36,302 bases of DNA from Alphaproteobacteria bacterium. Lineage in GTDB: Bacteria > Pseudomonadota > Alphaproteobacteria > UBA7985 > JAUIBT01. Positions within the stretch are counted from its first letter, which is position 1. Each line of letters opens with the position of its first letter. The position numbers and the translations under genes are program-made. The notes under the pieces are model-generated. The model ran no database searches. It saw only the letters and a program-made list of their open reading frames with translations, and was not told the origin of the DNA. Of the stretch, positions 26,779 to 35,755 are shown piece after piece. The stretch is from NCBI GenBank assembly GCA_030432195.1, contig JAUIHE010000011.1:1-36302 (forward strand). Direction: 5' to 3'.

Positions 26779-27573
26779 TTAGTCCCAATCGTCCGGCAGG
26801 TCTTCCAAGCGCTCGCCCTCGTCCAGACCTTCTTCCAACGCTTGGCGCGCGACCTGGTAGCCAAAGCCGCGCCTAGCCAAAGAGGCCAAGTCCTTTTGCG
26901 CCCGCTCGGCGCGCAGGCTTGGGTCATCGCGTCGCCAACCCAATCCCCGCTTGCGGACATAGGCACGCGCTGCCTCCAGCGCCATGTCGGCCTCGCTGGC
27001 TTGGCCCTTTTCTTCGCGGATGCGCTCCAGCGCCTGATCGATGAGCCCCGCTTCTACGCCCTTAGCGCGCAGCTTCATGCGAATGGCCGCCACCGACTGC
27101 CCGCGATCAAACAGGCTTCGCGCTCGCGTCAACGCAAAACGGGCGTCGTCCAGAAAGCCTTGCTGGACAAGCTCGCTAATCAACGCCTCAATCCAGCTAT
27201 CAACTTGTTCGCGATCCAGCTCCTGCCCCTCACGCTCGGCACGCATGACCCGACGTCTCAAAACTTGGCGCAAGCTATGTTGAGAACCGTTGTGCCGCTC
27301 CAAGTAATACAGGGCGGCGCGCCGGAAATAATCTTGGCTCAACTTGCGTAGCTTGCGGCGCACACGCGGCTTGCGTTTGCGTTTTTGCTGGTGTTCGGTC
27401 TGATCTTCGTCCTGCCCGTCTGCCTGGCCTAGCGTTTGGCCTGGCGTTTGGTCTGGCGTTTGGTCTGGCGTTTGGTCTGGCGCCTCGTCCGGTGCCAGCT
27501 GCAGCCCAAGCGCGTCCGACCGGGCGGCGTTTTCCGGCAGCTGGGATAATGAGGCCTTGGATTGCTGGGTCAT
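26779..27573 (-). CDS. recX: RecX regulatory protein with repeat-bearing N-terminal extension
   Basis: A 264-residue RecX-family protein, a modulator of RecA filaments. The three-helix repeats are visible as ALYYLERHNGSQHSLRQVLRRR, FLDDARFALTRARSLFDRGQS and AAIRMKLRAKGVEAGLID, ending in RRGFGYQVARQALEEGLDE. The first about 75 residues are not family sequence: they are acidic and Gln-rich with (QTPD/G) tetrapeptide repeats, then a basic block (QQKRKRKPRVRRKLRK). The ATG at 27573 has no obvious ribosome site, so the true start may be further in, perhaps near the basic block. It diverges from the ABC permease with 55 bases between. Confidence 0.88.
   Translation of the reverse strand: MTQQSKASLSQLPENAARSDALGLQLAPDEAPDQTPDQTPDQTPGQTLGQADGQDEDQTEHQQKRKRKPRVRRKLRKLSQDYFRRAALYYLERHNGSQHSLRQVLRRRVMRAEREGQELDREQVDSWIEALISELVQQGFLDDARFALTRARSLFDRGQSVAAIRMKLRAKGVEAGLIDQALERIREEKGQASEADMALEAARAYVRKRGLGWRRDDPSLRAERAQKDLASLARRGFGYQVARQALEEGLDEGERLEDLPDDWD
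27431..27480. repeat. 12-bp tandem repeat inside recX
   Basis: AGCGTTTGGCCT is followed by three identical GGCGTTTGGTCT units and a partial GGCGCC. Read on the minus strand it codes for QTPD/QTPG repeats. Because the unit is a multiple of three, copy-number change would keep the frame. Confidence 0.9.
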
Positions 27574-27628
27574 GAAGGCTAGATAAAGGCCAAGCCTCCC
27601 CCTACCAAGAACTTTCTAAGGCAAAGCC

Positions 27629-28426
27629 ATGCAGCAAAACTTGCACGTTCGTCCCATTGGCGCGGTCAATTGGACCGGACTTTGGACCCTCTATCTTAAA
27701 GAGGTCGGCCGCTTTATGAAGGTTTGGTCGCAGACCCTGCTAGGCCCGGTGGTCTCCTCCTTGCTGTTCATCATTATTTTTTCACTGGCCTTGGGGTCCG
27801 CCTCGCGCAGCATCGGCGACATTCCCTACCTCAGCTTCCTGGTGCCTGGCTTGGTGATGATGACCATGACGCAAAACGCCTTTGCCAACAGCAGTTCGTC
27901 CATCATGGTCGGCAAGGTGCAAGGCAACATCGTCGATGTCCTCATGCCGCCTCTATCGCCCAGCGAGCTGCTTTTTGGCTACGTCGCGGGCTCGGTAACA
28001 CGCGGGGTCATGTGCGGAGGCTTCGTGCTGTTAGTTGTTGCCTTTTGGGTCGATCTGTCCGTCAGTTCGTGGGTACTGCTGATTTACTATGCAGTAGTTG
28101 CGACGGTGATCTTGGGGCTGCTGGGCACAATCGGGGGCGTCTGGGCCAACAAATTCGATGAAATGGCCGCCATGACCAACTTTGTCATTACCCCCTTATC
28201 TTTCCTGTCGGGTACCTTCTACACCATGGACCGCCTGCCGCCGGTGTGGCAGACCATCTCTCATGCCAACCCCTTTTTCTATATGATCGACGGATTTAGG
28301 GCTGCATTTTTGGGACAAAGCGAGGGCTCTTTGCTGTTTGGCAGCCTCTATGTTCTGGCCCTAGCCGTTGCGCTGTGGTTCGTCGCTTGGAGCATGTTGA
28401 GGAGCGGCTACAAGCTGAAGGCCTAG
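27629..28426 (+). CDS. ABC-2 type transporter permease
   Basis: A 265-residue inner-membrane permease with six predicted helices, starting with LLGPVVSSLLFIIIFSLALG at about residue 37. The conserved ABC-2 features are VPGLVMMTMTQNAFANSSSS, a central amphipathic segment (VQGNIVDVLMPPLSPSELL) and the C-terminal motif FLSGTFYTMDRLPPVWQ...NPFFYMIDGFR, as in NodJ/YadH-like exporters. No ATP-binding subunit is encoded nearby, so its partner must lie elsewhere. The start ATG follows AAGG. The substrate cannot be told from sequence. It is the first of three plus-strand genes leading into argD and the argF-hslO fusion. Confidence 0.92.
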   Translation: MQQNLHVRPIGAVNWTGLWTLYLKEVGRFMKVWSQTLLGPVVSSLLFIIIFSLALGSASRSIGDIPYLSFLVPGLVMMTMTQNAFANSSSSIMVGKVQGNIVDVLMPPLSPSELLFGYVAGSVTRGVMCGGFVLLVVAFWVDLSVSSWVLLIYYAVVATVILGLLGTIGGVWANKFDEMAAMTNFVITPLSFLSGTFYTMDRLPPVWQTISHANPFFYMIDGFRAAFLGQSEGSLLFGSLYVLALAVALWFVAWSMLRSGYKLKA

Positions 28427-28564
28427 CTCAAAGACCGACGGGCACGCCCTAGGGCAGCAAATCCACACGTTATGCGGCTTGCAATGCGCGCGCGGGGCTT
28501 GCATGCGCGCTCCAGCTTGGCTAGTTTGCGGCTTTGAAACCCGCGAGCAGGATTTCGCCCTTCC

Positions 28565-29728
28565 ATGACAGCACTGATGTCGACCTACGCACGCAGCGAA
28601 CTGGCGTTCGAGCGTGGCCGGGGGTCGTTTTTGTACACCGCCGACGGCAAGGCCTATTTGGACTATGCCACTGGTATTGCCGTTAACGCACTTGGCCATG
28701 GCCACCCGCACTTGCAGGCGGCCTTAAAGGCTCAGGCGGACAAGCTGTGGCACGTCTCCAACCTCTATACTATTCCCGAAGGCGAGCGCTTGGCCCAACG
28801 CCTGACGGAACGCTGTTTTGCCGACAAGGTGTTTTTCACCAACTCCGGCGCGGAGGCTCTGGAGGGGTCTTTCAAGACCGCCCGCCGCTATCAGTTCGTG
28901 ACGGGAAACCCTCAACGTTGGCGCGTCATCTCGGTCACCGGTGCCTTCCACGGGCGCACGCTTGCAACCTTGTCAGCCACCAATAATCCCAAGCACCTGG
29001 AAGGCTTTGGCCCGCGCGTTGACGGCTTCGACCAAGTGCCCTTTGGCAACACCAACGCTCTGCGCACTGCGATTACCGAGGAAACGGCCGCGGTCGTCAT
29101 CGAACCTATCCAGGGCGAAGGGGGTCTAACTGCAACCGACAAGAGCTATTTGGAAGCGTTGCGCGCGGCTTGTGACGAATACGGCCTGATGCTGATTTTC
29201 GATGAGGTGCAATGTGGTATGGGGCGCAGCGGCAAGCTGTTCGCGCACCAATGGTTCGACGTTGAACCTGATATTATGGCCCTAGCCAAAGGCATCGGTG
29301 GTGGCTTCCCTCTGGGGGCTGTTATGGCCAGCGAGCGCGCTGCACAGGGCATGACGCCCGGCACGCATGGCTCGACCTATGGCGGCAACCCGCTGGCTGT
29401 TGCGGTCGGCAATGCCGTGCTTGATGTCATGAGCGAGCCGGGCTTCTTCGATCAAGTGCAGACCCGTGCCAGCAACCTGGAATCAGCGCTCAGCGAGCTT
29501 CACGCCCGCCATCCCAACAAGATTCAAGCCTTGCGCGGTATGGGCATGATCCGCGGGCTGCGCCTAGACGACAGCCTGCCCGCCGTCGAAGCGGTGCAGG
29601 CGCTGCGCCAGCAACAAGTCTTGACGGTGCCGGCCGGCGATAACGTGCTGCGCGTACTGCCGCCGCTGAACACCAACAGCGACGAAATCGCCTTGTTCTC
29701 TCGCGCGGTCACCAGCATCCTCAACTAG
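28565..29728 (+). CDS. argD: Acetylornithine aminotransferase
   Basis: A 387-residue class III PLP aminotransferase, converting N-acetylglutamate semialdehyde to N-acetylornithine (and often succinyldiaminopimelate in lysine synthesis). Motifs: YLDYATGIAVNALGHGHP, FFTNSGAEALEGSFKTARRY, GAFHGRT, IFDEVQCGMGRSG and ALAKGIGGGFPLGA with PLP lysine K242. Length and the ArgD-type N-terminus separate it from longer omega-aminotransferases. The ATG at 28565 is kept; a second ATG at 28577 is possible. It is followed 44 bases later by argF, so the two arginine genes form one unit. Confidence 0.95.
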   Translation: MTALMSTYARSELAFERGRGSFLYTADGKAYLDYATGIAVNALGHGHPHLQAALKAQADKLWHVSNLYTIPEGERLAQRLTERCFADKVFFTNSGAEALEGSFKTARRYQFVTGNPQRWRVISVTGAFHGRTLATLSATNNPKHLEGFGPRVDGFDQVPFGNTNALRTAITEETAAVVIEPIQGEGGLTATDKSYLEALRAACDEYGLMLIFDEVQCGMGRSGKLFAHQWFDVEPDIMALAKGIGGGFPLGAVMASERAAQGMTPGTHGSTYGGNPLAVAVGNAVLDVMSEPGFFDQVQTRASNLESALSELHARHPNKIQALRGMGMIRGLRLDDSLPAVEAVQALRQQQVLTVPAGDNVLRVLPPLNTNSDEIALFSRAVTSILN

Positions 29729-29772
29729 GCCGCCCTCGCCCATTTCTTCCTCGAAAAGACAACAACAATTCT

Positions 29773-31608
29773 ATGCGACACTTCCTCGACTTGGACCTCC
29801 TAAAGCCGGATGAGCTGGCTCTCATTTTGGATGCTGCACTCGATGAAAAGCAAAACCGGACCTTCAGCCGACAAGCGGCGCTGGCCGGGAAATCGCTGGC
29901 GCTGGTGTTCGAAAAGAACTCGACCCGTACCCGTATTTCCTTCCAGACGGCCATGCAGCAACTGGGCGGTCAGAGCTTCGTTCTGGACGCGGGCACTAGC
30001 CAATTGGGCCGAGGAGAGACCATTGCTGACACCGCGCGCGTGCTGTCGCGCTATGTGGATGCCATCATGCTGCGCACCGATGGGCACGACAAATTGGAAG
30101 AAATGGCGCGTTATGCTTCTGTGCCGGTGATCAACGGCCTGACCGATAAAAGCCACCCTTGCCAAATCATGGCCGATCTTCTGACCGTCAAAGAACACTT
30201 TGGCGATCTGAGCAAAAGGCGCGTGGTATGGCTGGGCGACGGCAACAACGTGGCTGTCTCTTGGGTGCAGGCCGCCGCCGCCTTTAATATTGAGATGGTG
30301 GTTTCAACCCCGCCCAGCATGCAAATTCCCGGCGACGTTCAGGATTGGCTTGCCAATCAGGGGGGCCACCGCGTCACCTTCAGCAACGACCCTGATGCCG
30401 TCGAAGGCGCCGACGTTGTGATTGCGGATACCTGGGTATCGATGGGCGATGAAGCAGAAGCCGAAAATCGCCTGAAAACATTGGCGCCCTTCCAGGTCAA
30501 TCAAAACTGCATGGCCAAGGCATCGTCCGAGGCCGTGTTCTTGCATTGCTTGCCAGCCCACCGCGGCGAGGAGGTTACCGACGAGGTAATCGACGGGCCG
30601 CAATCGCTGGTCTTTGACGAGGCCGAAAACCGCATGCACGCGCAAAAGGCGGTGTTGCTGTGGTGCTTTGGACTGATCACGCCCGATCAACTTGGCAGCG
30701 AATACCAAGCGGACAGCGATTTTGTCATGTCCTACATGCTGGAAGGCGGCAGCATCGCCGGTCGCCTGGTGCGATTGGGGCCTGCGGTCGACGAAATCGT
30801 CTCCAAGCATGACCTGCCCTTATCGGTCGGGCTGCTGCTAAGCGAATACATGGTCAGCGCGGCGGCCATGGCGTCGACGCTAAAATTTGATGGCATCTTG
30901 ACCTTCCAGACCAAATCGAGCGGCCCGGTGTCCATGATGGTTACCGATGTGACGACAGACGGGGCATTGCGCGCTATGGTGAGCGTGGATCGCGAGCGCC
31001 TGGCAACTCTGGGTGCGCGCCCTTCTGCCCAAGCCTTGCTTGGCAAGGGCTATCTGGCGATCACCGTCGATCAGGGCCCCGACATGGACCGCTATCAAGG
31101 CGTCGTCGATATCGTTGGAACCAACTTTATCGATACGCTCCACCACTATTTCAAGCAGTCTGATCAACAGGACATCGTGATAAAGATCGCGACCGACTAT
31201 CAAAATGGCGTCTATCGCGCGGGCGCTTTAACGGCCCAACGTGTTGCCTTCGAAGGTGGTCTCGAGATTGATGAAGACGAAGCGTTGGAGAACTGGCGCC
31301 GTTCGGTCATTTTGATGAGCTCGGCCACCAGCGGCGAAATCCTTGCCCCCGAACTGCAACCCGCTGAGTTGCTGTTCCGCCTGTTCCACGAAGACGGCGT
31401 TCAGGTCATGCCGCCCAAGGCACTGAAGGCGCAATGTCGGTGCAGCGCTGAGCGAGTCGAGAACGTCCTGCGCAGTCTGAGCGATGAAGAGCGCCAGCAC
31501 TGCTTGAACGATGACAAGCAGATTGTCTCCGTTTGCGAGTTCTGCCGCTCAAACTATATCTTTGAATTGGACGATCAGGGCCAGCCGCATCGGGTTGACG
31601 CCGAATAA
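29773..31608 (+). CDS. argF-hslO: Ornithine carbamoyltransferase-Hsp33 fusion
   Basis: One uninterrupted 611-codon frame. Residues 1-305 are a full ornithine carbamoyltransferase: carbamoyl-phosphate motif STRTR (50-54), HPCQ (128-131), HCLPAHRGEEV (from 258) and the terminal ENRMHAQKAVLLWC. After a linker of about ten residues, residues 314-611 are a full Hsp33 redox chaperone: DFVMSYMLEGG...GRLVRLGPAVDEI at its start and the redox zinc site C555-x-C557...C588-x-x-C591 at its end. Both parts have normal length, so neither is truncated. In related bacteria argF and hslO are usually adjacent separate genes. M319 could in principle be an internal start, but no ribosome site precedes it. A one-base sequencing error in the linker cannot be excluded. 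Confidence 0.93.
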   Translation: MRHFLDLDLLKPDELALILDAALDEKQNRTFSRQAALAGKSLALVFEKNSTRTRISFQTAMQQLGGQSFVLDAGTSQLGRGETIADTARVLSRYVDAIMLRTDGHDKLEEMARYASVPVINGLTDKSHPCQIMADLLTVKEHFGDLSKRRVVWLGDGNNVAVSWVQAAAAFNIEMVVSTPPSMQIPGDVQDWLANQGGHRVTFSNDPDAVEGADVVIADTWVSMGDEAEAENRLKTLAPFQVNQNCMAKASSEAVFLHCLPAHRGEEVTDEVIDGPQSLVFDEAENRMHAQKAVLLWCFGLITPDQLGSEYQADSDFVMSYMLEGGSIAGRLVRLGPAVDEIVSKHDLPLSVGLLLSEYMVSAAAMASTLKFDGILTFQTKSSGPVSMMVTDVTTDGALRAMVSVDRERLATLGARPSAQALLGKGYLAITVDQGPDMDRYQGVVDIVGTNFIDTLHHYFKQSDQQDIVIKIATDYQNGVYRAGALTAQRVAFEGGLEIDEDEALENWRRSVILMSSATSGEILAPELQPAELLFRLFHEDGVQVMPPKALKAQCRCSAERVENVLRSLSDEERQHCLNDDKQIVSVCEFCRSNYIFELDDQGQPHRVDAE

Positions 31609-31716
31609 CAAGCCCGGCCGATTAGTCTGGGTTGCGCCTGCCGCGTGAATACGGCGGCTCGAGCTATCAGCCCGAGATGCGAGATGCGGCCCAGGTGACC
31701 GCTCTAGTTGGCCTTC

Positions 31717-33726
31717 TTAATCAGCCGTAGCCGTCTGACGAAGCTTCTTGCGCAAATAGCGAAGCGTGCGAACGCGCAGCATGAGGCGTTTGGTTTGCGA
31801 GCGCGCACCGCTGCTCCGAGTCCGGCGTCTGACGCCCTTCTCACCGCGCTTTTTGCTGGCTTTGGCGGCTTTGCTTCCCGCAGCCTCTTCGACAGAGCCC
31901 TCGGGCGATTTGATCGGCTTCTTGTCTGCCCGTTTGCTTGGCTTCTTGGAAGCCCGCTTGTTGCCCTTGCCCGCAGGCTTGTCGCCACTCTCTTCGACGG
32001 TCTCGGCAGCGGCGTCTTGGCCCTGTCCCTGTCCCTGTTGTCCCTGTCCCTGCCCCTGTCCCTGCCCCTGTCCCTGCCCCTGGCCGGGCATGACCCGTTC
32101 TTGGATAACATCAACATACCAGCCGTCTTCACCGACGAAAAAGGCAGGCACATGCGCTTCAAACGCTGAACGTGCTTTGCGCACCTGATCGCTGTCGTCT
32201 GCGCGGTAGTATTCGGCCGGATCGCTGGGCATATCCTGTACGTCGCGGTCGGCTGGATGGCTCGAGCGCGCCCGGCGGCGCTCCTCGCGGCTGAGTTTGC
32301 GGTCTTTGTCGTTCGCACCATTGGCGGCGCTGTCTTCGCGGCGCTTGGTGTCTCTAGGTGCGCGGGTCGCCTTGGCTTCCTTCGTTTTATCTTCGCCTGC
32401 CTTGTCGCCTGCCTTGTCGCCTGCTTTGTCGGCGGTTCTCCTTGTGGTTGTCTCCGCTGACTTTTCGCTCGGCGCGTCCTTGTCCCTGCGACGCCCTGCA
32501 CCGCTATCGCCGCGTTCTCCACGGCCACCGCGACGCCCATCGGAGCGTCCACCGCGACCACCACGCCCGCCGCGACGATCGTCGCCGGTGTCGTCGTCCG
32601 TCGGAGCTAACCCCTCTATTTCAACACGCTCAATGGTCTTGCCGATCAACTGCTCGACCGCTTCGATCAACTTGTCGTCGCCCGGTGTCGCAATAGTAAA
32701 CGCACGGCCTTCTTTACCCGCGCGGCCGGTCCGGCCAATACGGTGTACGTAGTCCTCGGCGTTGAAAGGCACGTCGAAGTTGAAAACGTGGCTCAAGTCT
32801 GAGATGTCAATGCCGCGCGCGGCAACGTCAGAGCAAACCAACAGCTTGGCGTTGCCTTGCCGGAAGTAGTCCAGCGACTGCGTGCGCTGTGATTGGCTGA
32901 GGTCGCCGTGCAATGCCACCGCGCGGTGACCATGGCGCTCCAAGCTGTCCACCAAAATGGAAATGTCGCGCTTGCGGTTACAAAAGACGAAAGCGTTTTT
33001 GACGTCTTCTTGCTCTAAGAAGTGACGCAGCGCCTGGCGTTTGTTGCGCGTGCCGACAATCGACAAGAAGTGCTTGACCGTTGTCGCCGTGGATTGCGGC
33101 GAGGAGACCGTGATTTCGCGCGGGTTCGACAGGAACTTATCGGCAATCTTCTTGATCGCCGGCGCCATAGTCGCCGAAAAGAACAGGGTTTGACGGTTGT
33201 GTGGCAAAGCCCCAACAATCGTTTCCACGTCGGGAATGAAACCCATGTCCATCATGCGATCGGCTTCATCAATCACCAGGATCTTGACGTCGTTCAGCAT
33301 GATGCGGCCACGCTCGTACAAATCGAGCAAGCGGCCGGGGGTGGCAATCAAAACGTCCACGCCCTTATCGATGGCTTGCTCTTGCTCGCGCATCGAGGTG
33401 CCGCCGATCAATAGCGCCATATCCAGATCACTGTACTTACCGTACATGACAAAGTTTTCGGCGATTTGCTGAGCGAGTTCGCGTGTTGGGCTCAAGATCA
33501 AGGATCGCGGCATGCGCGCGCGTGAGCGTCCATGCGCAAGAATGTCGATCATTGGCAGGGTAAAGGAGGCCGTTTTGCCGGTGCCGGTTTGGGCACAGCC
33601 CAGAACGTCACGGGCCATAAGAACGGCGGGAATGGCTTTTTCTTGGATCGGCGTGGGTGTGCCGTATCCTTTTTCAGAAATGGCACGAAGCAGCTCGTCG
33701 CTCAGGCCTAAGTCGTCAAATCCCAT
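31717..33726 (-). CDS. DEAD-box RNA helicase, RhlE-like, with long disordered tail
   Basis: A 669-residue ATP-dependent RNA helicase. The Q motif has Q28. Walker A is AQTGTGKT (K51), motif Ia is PTRELA, motif II DEAD is 153-156, motif III is SAT (184-186) and motif VI is HRIGRTGR. The core ends near residue 370. The remaining 300 residues are disordered: an RGG-rich block, a Lys/Asp/Glu-rich block, and a short ordered-looking segment (DPAEYYRADDSDQVRKAR... EAHVPAFFVGEDGWYVDVIQ). A Gly-Gln repeat run and a very basic end with Lys and Arg clusters follow. RGG and basic tails bind RNA and often promote condensates. The ATG has no clear ribosome site, but the N-terminus is family-typical. Confidence 0.95.
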   Translation of the reverse strand: MGFDDLGLSDELLRAISEKGYGTPTPIQEKAIPAVLMARDVLGCAQTGTGKTASFTLPMIDILAHGRSRARMPRSLILSPTRELAQQIAENFVMYGKYSDLDMALLIGGTSMREQEQAIDKGVDVLIATPGRLLDLYERGRIMLNDVKILVIDEADRMMDMGFIPDVETIVGALPHNRQTLFFSATMAPAIKKIADKFLSNPREITVSSPQSTATTVKHFLSIVGTRNKRQALRHFLEQEDVKNAFVFCNRKRDISILVDSLERHGHRAVALHGDLSQSQRTQSLDYFRQGNAKLLVCSDVAARGIDISDLSHVFNFDVPFNAEDYVHRIGRTGRAGKEGRAFTIATPGDDKLIEAVEQLIGKTIERVEIEGLAPTDDDTGDDRRGGRGGRGGRSDGRRGGRGERGDSGAGRRRDKDAPSEKSAETTTRRTADKAGDKAGDKAGEDKTKEAKATRAPRDTKRREDSAANGANDKDRKLSREERRRARSSHPADRDVQDMPSDPAEYYRADDSDQVRKARSAFEAHVPAFFVGEDGWYVDVIQERVMPGQGQGQGQGQGQGQGQQGQGQGQDAAAETVEESGDKPAGKGNKRASKKPSKRADKKPIKSPEGSVEEAAGSKAAKASKKRGEKGVRRRTRSSGARSQTKRLMLRVRTLRYLRKKLRQTATAD
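32026..32085. repeat. Six-/twelve-bp repeat coding for Gly-Gln run in helicase tail
   Basis: CCCTGT/CCCTGC units in the plus-strand sequence code on the minus strand for an extended (Gly-Gln)n tract in the helicase C-terminal region. The unit is a multiple of three, so length changes would not break the gene. Confidence 0.85.
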
Positions 33727-34036
33727 GGGGTTTTTTGGCTCGTATTGGGGCTATAACGCACGGCATTACGGCAAGCTCGGTCAAGTAGGGAGCGCCTGAT
33801 GCGGTAGCCTTGGGTTTTATGACTCTGGGGCCTTTGGGCACAGCCAGAGGGGCGGACTCGCTTATCTCGCTAAGCGGTGCGGGCGGCCCAAACCGAAACT
33901 ACAGGCCTAATGTCACCTGCCCTATACCGCGATGTAGCCAAAACAGCAAGGCTTACGCACGGTTCAGCGGCGATTTGTGAAGACTGGGGTTATTTACCGT
34001 GCCTGCATTCCCGCAGCCAAAACTTAAACCTTGCCT
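33727..34036. other. Region upstream of the helicase gene
   Basis: 310 bases between the helicase start and the aminotransferase stop, both on the minus strand. It should hold the helicase promoter and the aminotransferase's transcript end. I see no convincing gene, terminator or RNA; the small open frames here have no ribosome sites. Confidence 0.5.
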
Positions 34037-35341
34037 TCACTCAGTCCTTAGATTGTCGGCAGCGCAAGCAATGGCCGCTTCTGTCAATACCAGGTCTTCT
34101 TCGCTGTGGGCCACAGCCATGTACATTTTACCGGCTGACTTAAAGATCCCCTTTTCACGCAACAGGCTATTCCAACGCGCGCCGAGTTTGGCGTCGGCTC
34201 TTAGGCCGTCGCGATAGTTGCGAACAGGATGCTCACTAAACAGTACGTCAAACAAGAAGGGCTCCCCCACGATCTGATGCGCAACACCGACCCGTTCAAG
34301 GTTGGCAGTAACAGCGCCCATAATCCGCTCTCCTTTGGCGCGCAGGGCCTCATAGGTCCCCGGGCGGGCCAGGATTTCCAGCGTCTTTAGACCGGCGGCC
34401 GAAGCCATGGGGTTGCCGCTGAGTGTCCCGACCTGGAACAAGAACCCGTCTTCGCCGACCGCCGCTTTATCGAAATGCGCCATAATCGGCGCGCGCCCGA
34501 CGATCGCCGCCAGAGGGAAGCCGCCGCCGATGGTCTTGCCAAGCGTTGCCACGTCTGGCGTCACACCATACAGGGCTTGTGCGCCGCCGTATGAGAAGCG
34601 AAAGCCCGTCACAACCTCATCGAAAATAAGAACGATGCCGTGAGCATCGGCCTGCTGGCGCAGCAGTGCCAGAAAGCCGGGCTCTGGCGGGATTAGACGC
34701 TGGAGCGGCTCAACAATTATACCCGCAATCTGGCCAGCGTTTTCGGCAATAATTTGCTTCGTGGCTTCAAAATCATTGAAGGGCGCCACCAGCACATGAT
34801 CGCTGGCGCCAGACGGCAACCCGGCGGTGTCCGCCACAGCAGAGGGAAAGTTGACCAAAGCCTTGGGCGCCATGCTCATCAGCGCTTCGGCCGACATGCC
34901 ATGATAGCCGCCTTCAAACTTCAAGATCTTGTCGCGGCCGGTGTAGGCGCGCGCAAGGCGCATGGCGTACATGTCCGCTTCGCCACCTGTTGAGACATAG
35001 CGGAGCTGGTCAGCACAAGGCACGGCCTCGCATATGACCTCTGCAAGCTCGATCCCGGCTTTGTTGTTAGCAAAGAACGTCAGGCCCTTATCAAGCTGCA
35101 CTCGAACAGCTTCGTCCACCTCAGGGTGACCGTGACCAAGCAACATGGGCCCGGAGCCAATCAGGTAATCAATGTATTCGCGCCCCGCTTCGTCCCACAC
35201 ACGCGAGCCCTTGCCCCGCGCGATGATGACGGAAGGATCAAAGTTGCCAAAACCGCCAGCGGGCAACACCTGGCTGGCGCGCTCGGCGAGGGCCCTTTGG
35301 CGCTCAATACCCGATGGAGAAACAGATTGGCTCAGGGTCAT
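34037..35341 (-). CDS. Class III aminotransferase (glutamate-1-semialdehyde aminomutase-like)
   Basis: A 434-residue PLP enzyme of the HemL-like branch of class III aminotransferases. Motifs: VWDEAGREYIDYLIGSGPMLLGHGHPEV, FEGGYHGMSAE, IIVEPLQR, IFDEVVTGFRFSYGGAQ and TLGKTIGGGFPLAAIVG with PLP lysine K269. Alphaproteobacteria make aminolevulinate by ALA synthase rather than by HemL, and the haem-type HemL signature is not clear here. A catabolic transaminase or aminomutase for an omega- or beta-amino acid is therefore more likely. I chose the ATG at 35341, with GAGAG nine bases upstream; the frame stays open to 35554, but those residues do not look like the family. It diverges from the last, partial gene. 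Confidence 0.86.
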   Translation of the reverse strand: MTLSQSVSPSGIERQRALAERASQVLPAGGFGNFDPSVIIARGKGSRVWDEAGREYIDYLIGSGPMLLGHGHPEVDEAVRVQLDKGLTFFANNKAGIELAEVICEAVPCADQLRYVSTGGEADMYAMRLARAYTGRDKILKFEGGYHGMSAEALMSMAPKALVNFPSAVADTAGLPSGASDHVLVAPFNDFEATKQIIAENAGQIAGIIVEPLQRLIPPEPGFLALLRQQADAHGIVLIFDEVVTGFRFSYGGAQALYGVTPDVATLGKTIGGGFPLAAIVGRAPIMAHFDKAAVGEDGFLFQVGTLSGNPMASAAGLKTLEILARPGTYEALRAKGERIMGAVTANLERVGVAHQIVGEPFLFDVLFSEHPVRNYRDGLRADAKLGARWNSLLREKGIFKSAGKMYMAVAHSEEDLVLTEAAIACAADNLRTE

Positions 35342-35755
35342 GGAACTACTCTCGCGCGTGGTTGTCAGCATAAGACTAGTCGCTGAGCCGGGCGACGGCG
35401 CAGTCATTTCCGACATGGAGCAGGCGTCTAGCGCTGCAAGGCCGAAAAATCCGATTATGGATGCTGATCGAATTCTGCGGGCTTGGCGCCTGAGCGCTAG
35501 TGAAGGGCAACCAAATGTGCCATGCAGCCATGTTTTTCCATCACAGGGCTTCACAGCCTCACAGTTTATGCAACCAAAGCTGAATTTAGGCTGAACAATT
35601 CTGGAAAAATCGGTTTAATTTTACATGTGAAGCGTTAGAAGCAATGCAAAATTGGCTTTTGGCCTTCCACTGCAACCGACATAGCGTGGTTGGTTGCGAC
35701 GTTTCATCGAAATCGTTCAAGGATCAACCGGAAACCCCAGTTACGAGATAAACCC
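35342..35755. other. Divergent intergenic region
   Basis: 414 bases between divergently oriented genes, so promoters for both are expected here. The stretch 35570-35660 is relatively AT-rich (for example GGTTTAATTTTACATG) and is the likeliest promoter area. No terminator, RNA gene or clear operator was seen. Confidence 0.45.

Noticed and set aside
31704-32564. 286-codon minus-strand frame rich in Arg and Lys
   Set aside because: It is the +1 alternative reading of the helicase tail. The helicase frame is continuous with the DEAD core, so this one is spurious.
35342-35554. Extension of the aminotransferase to an upstream ATG
   Set aside because: The extra residues do not resemble any N-terminus of the family, and the ATG at 35341 has the better ribosome site.
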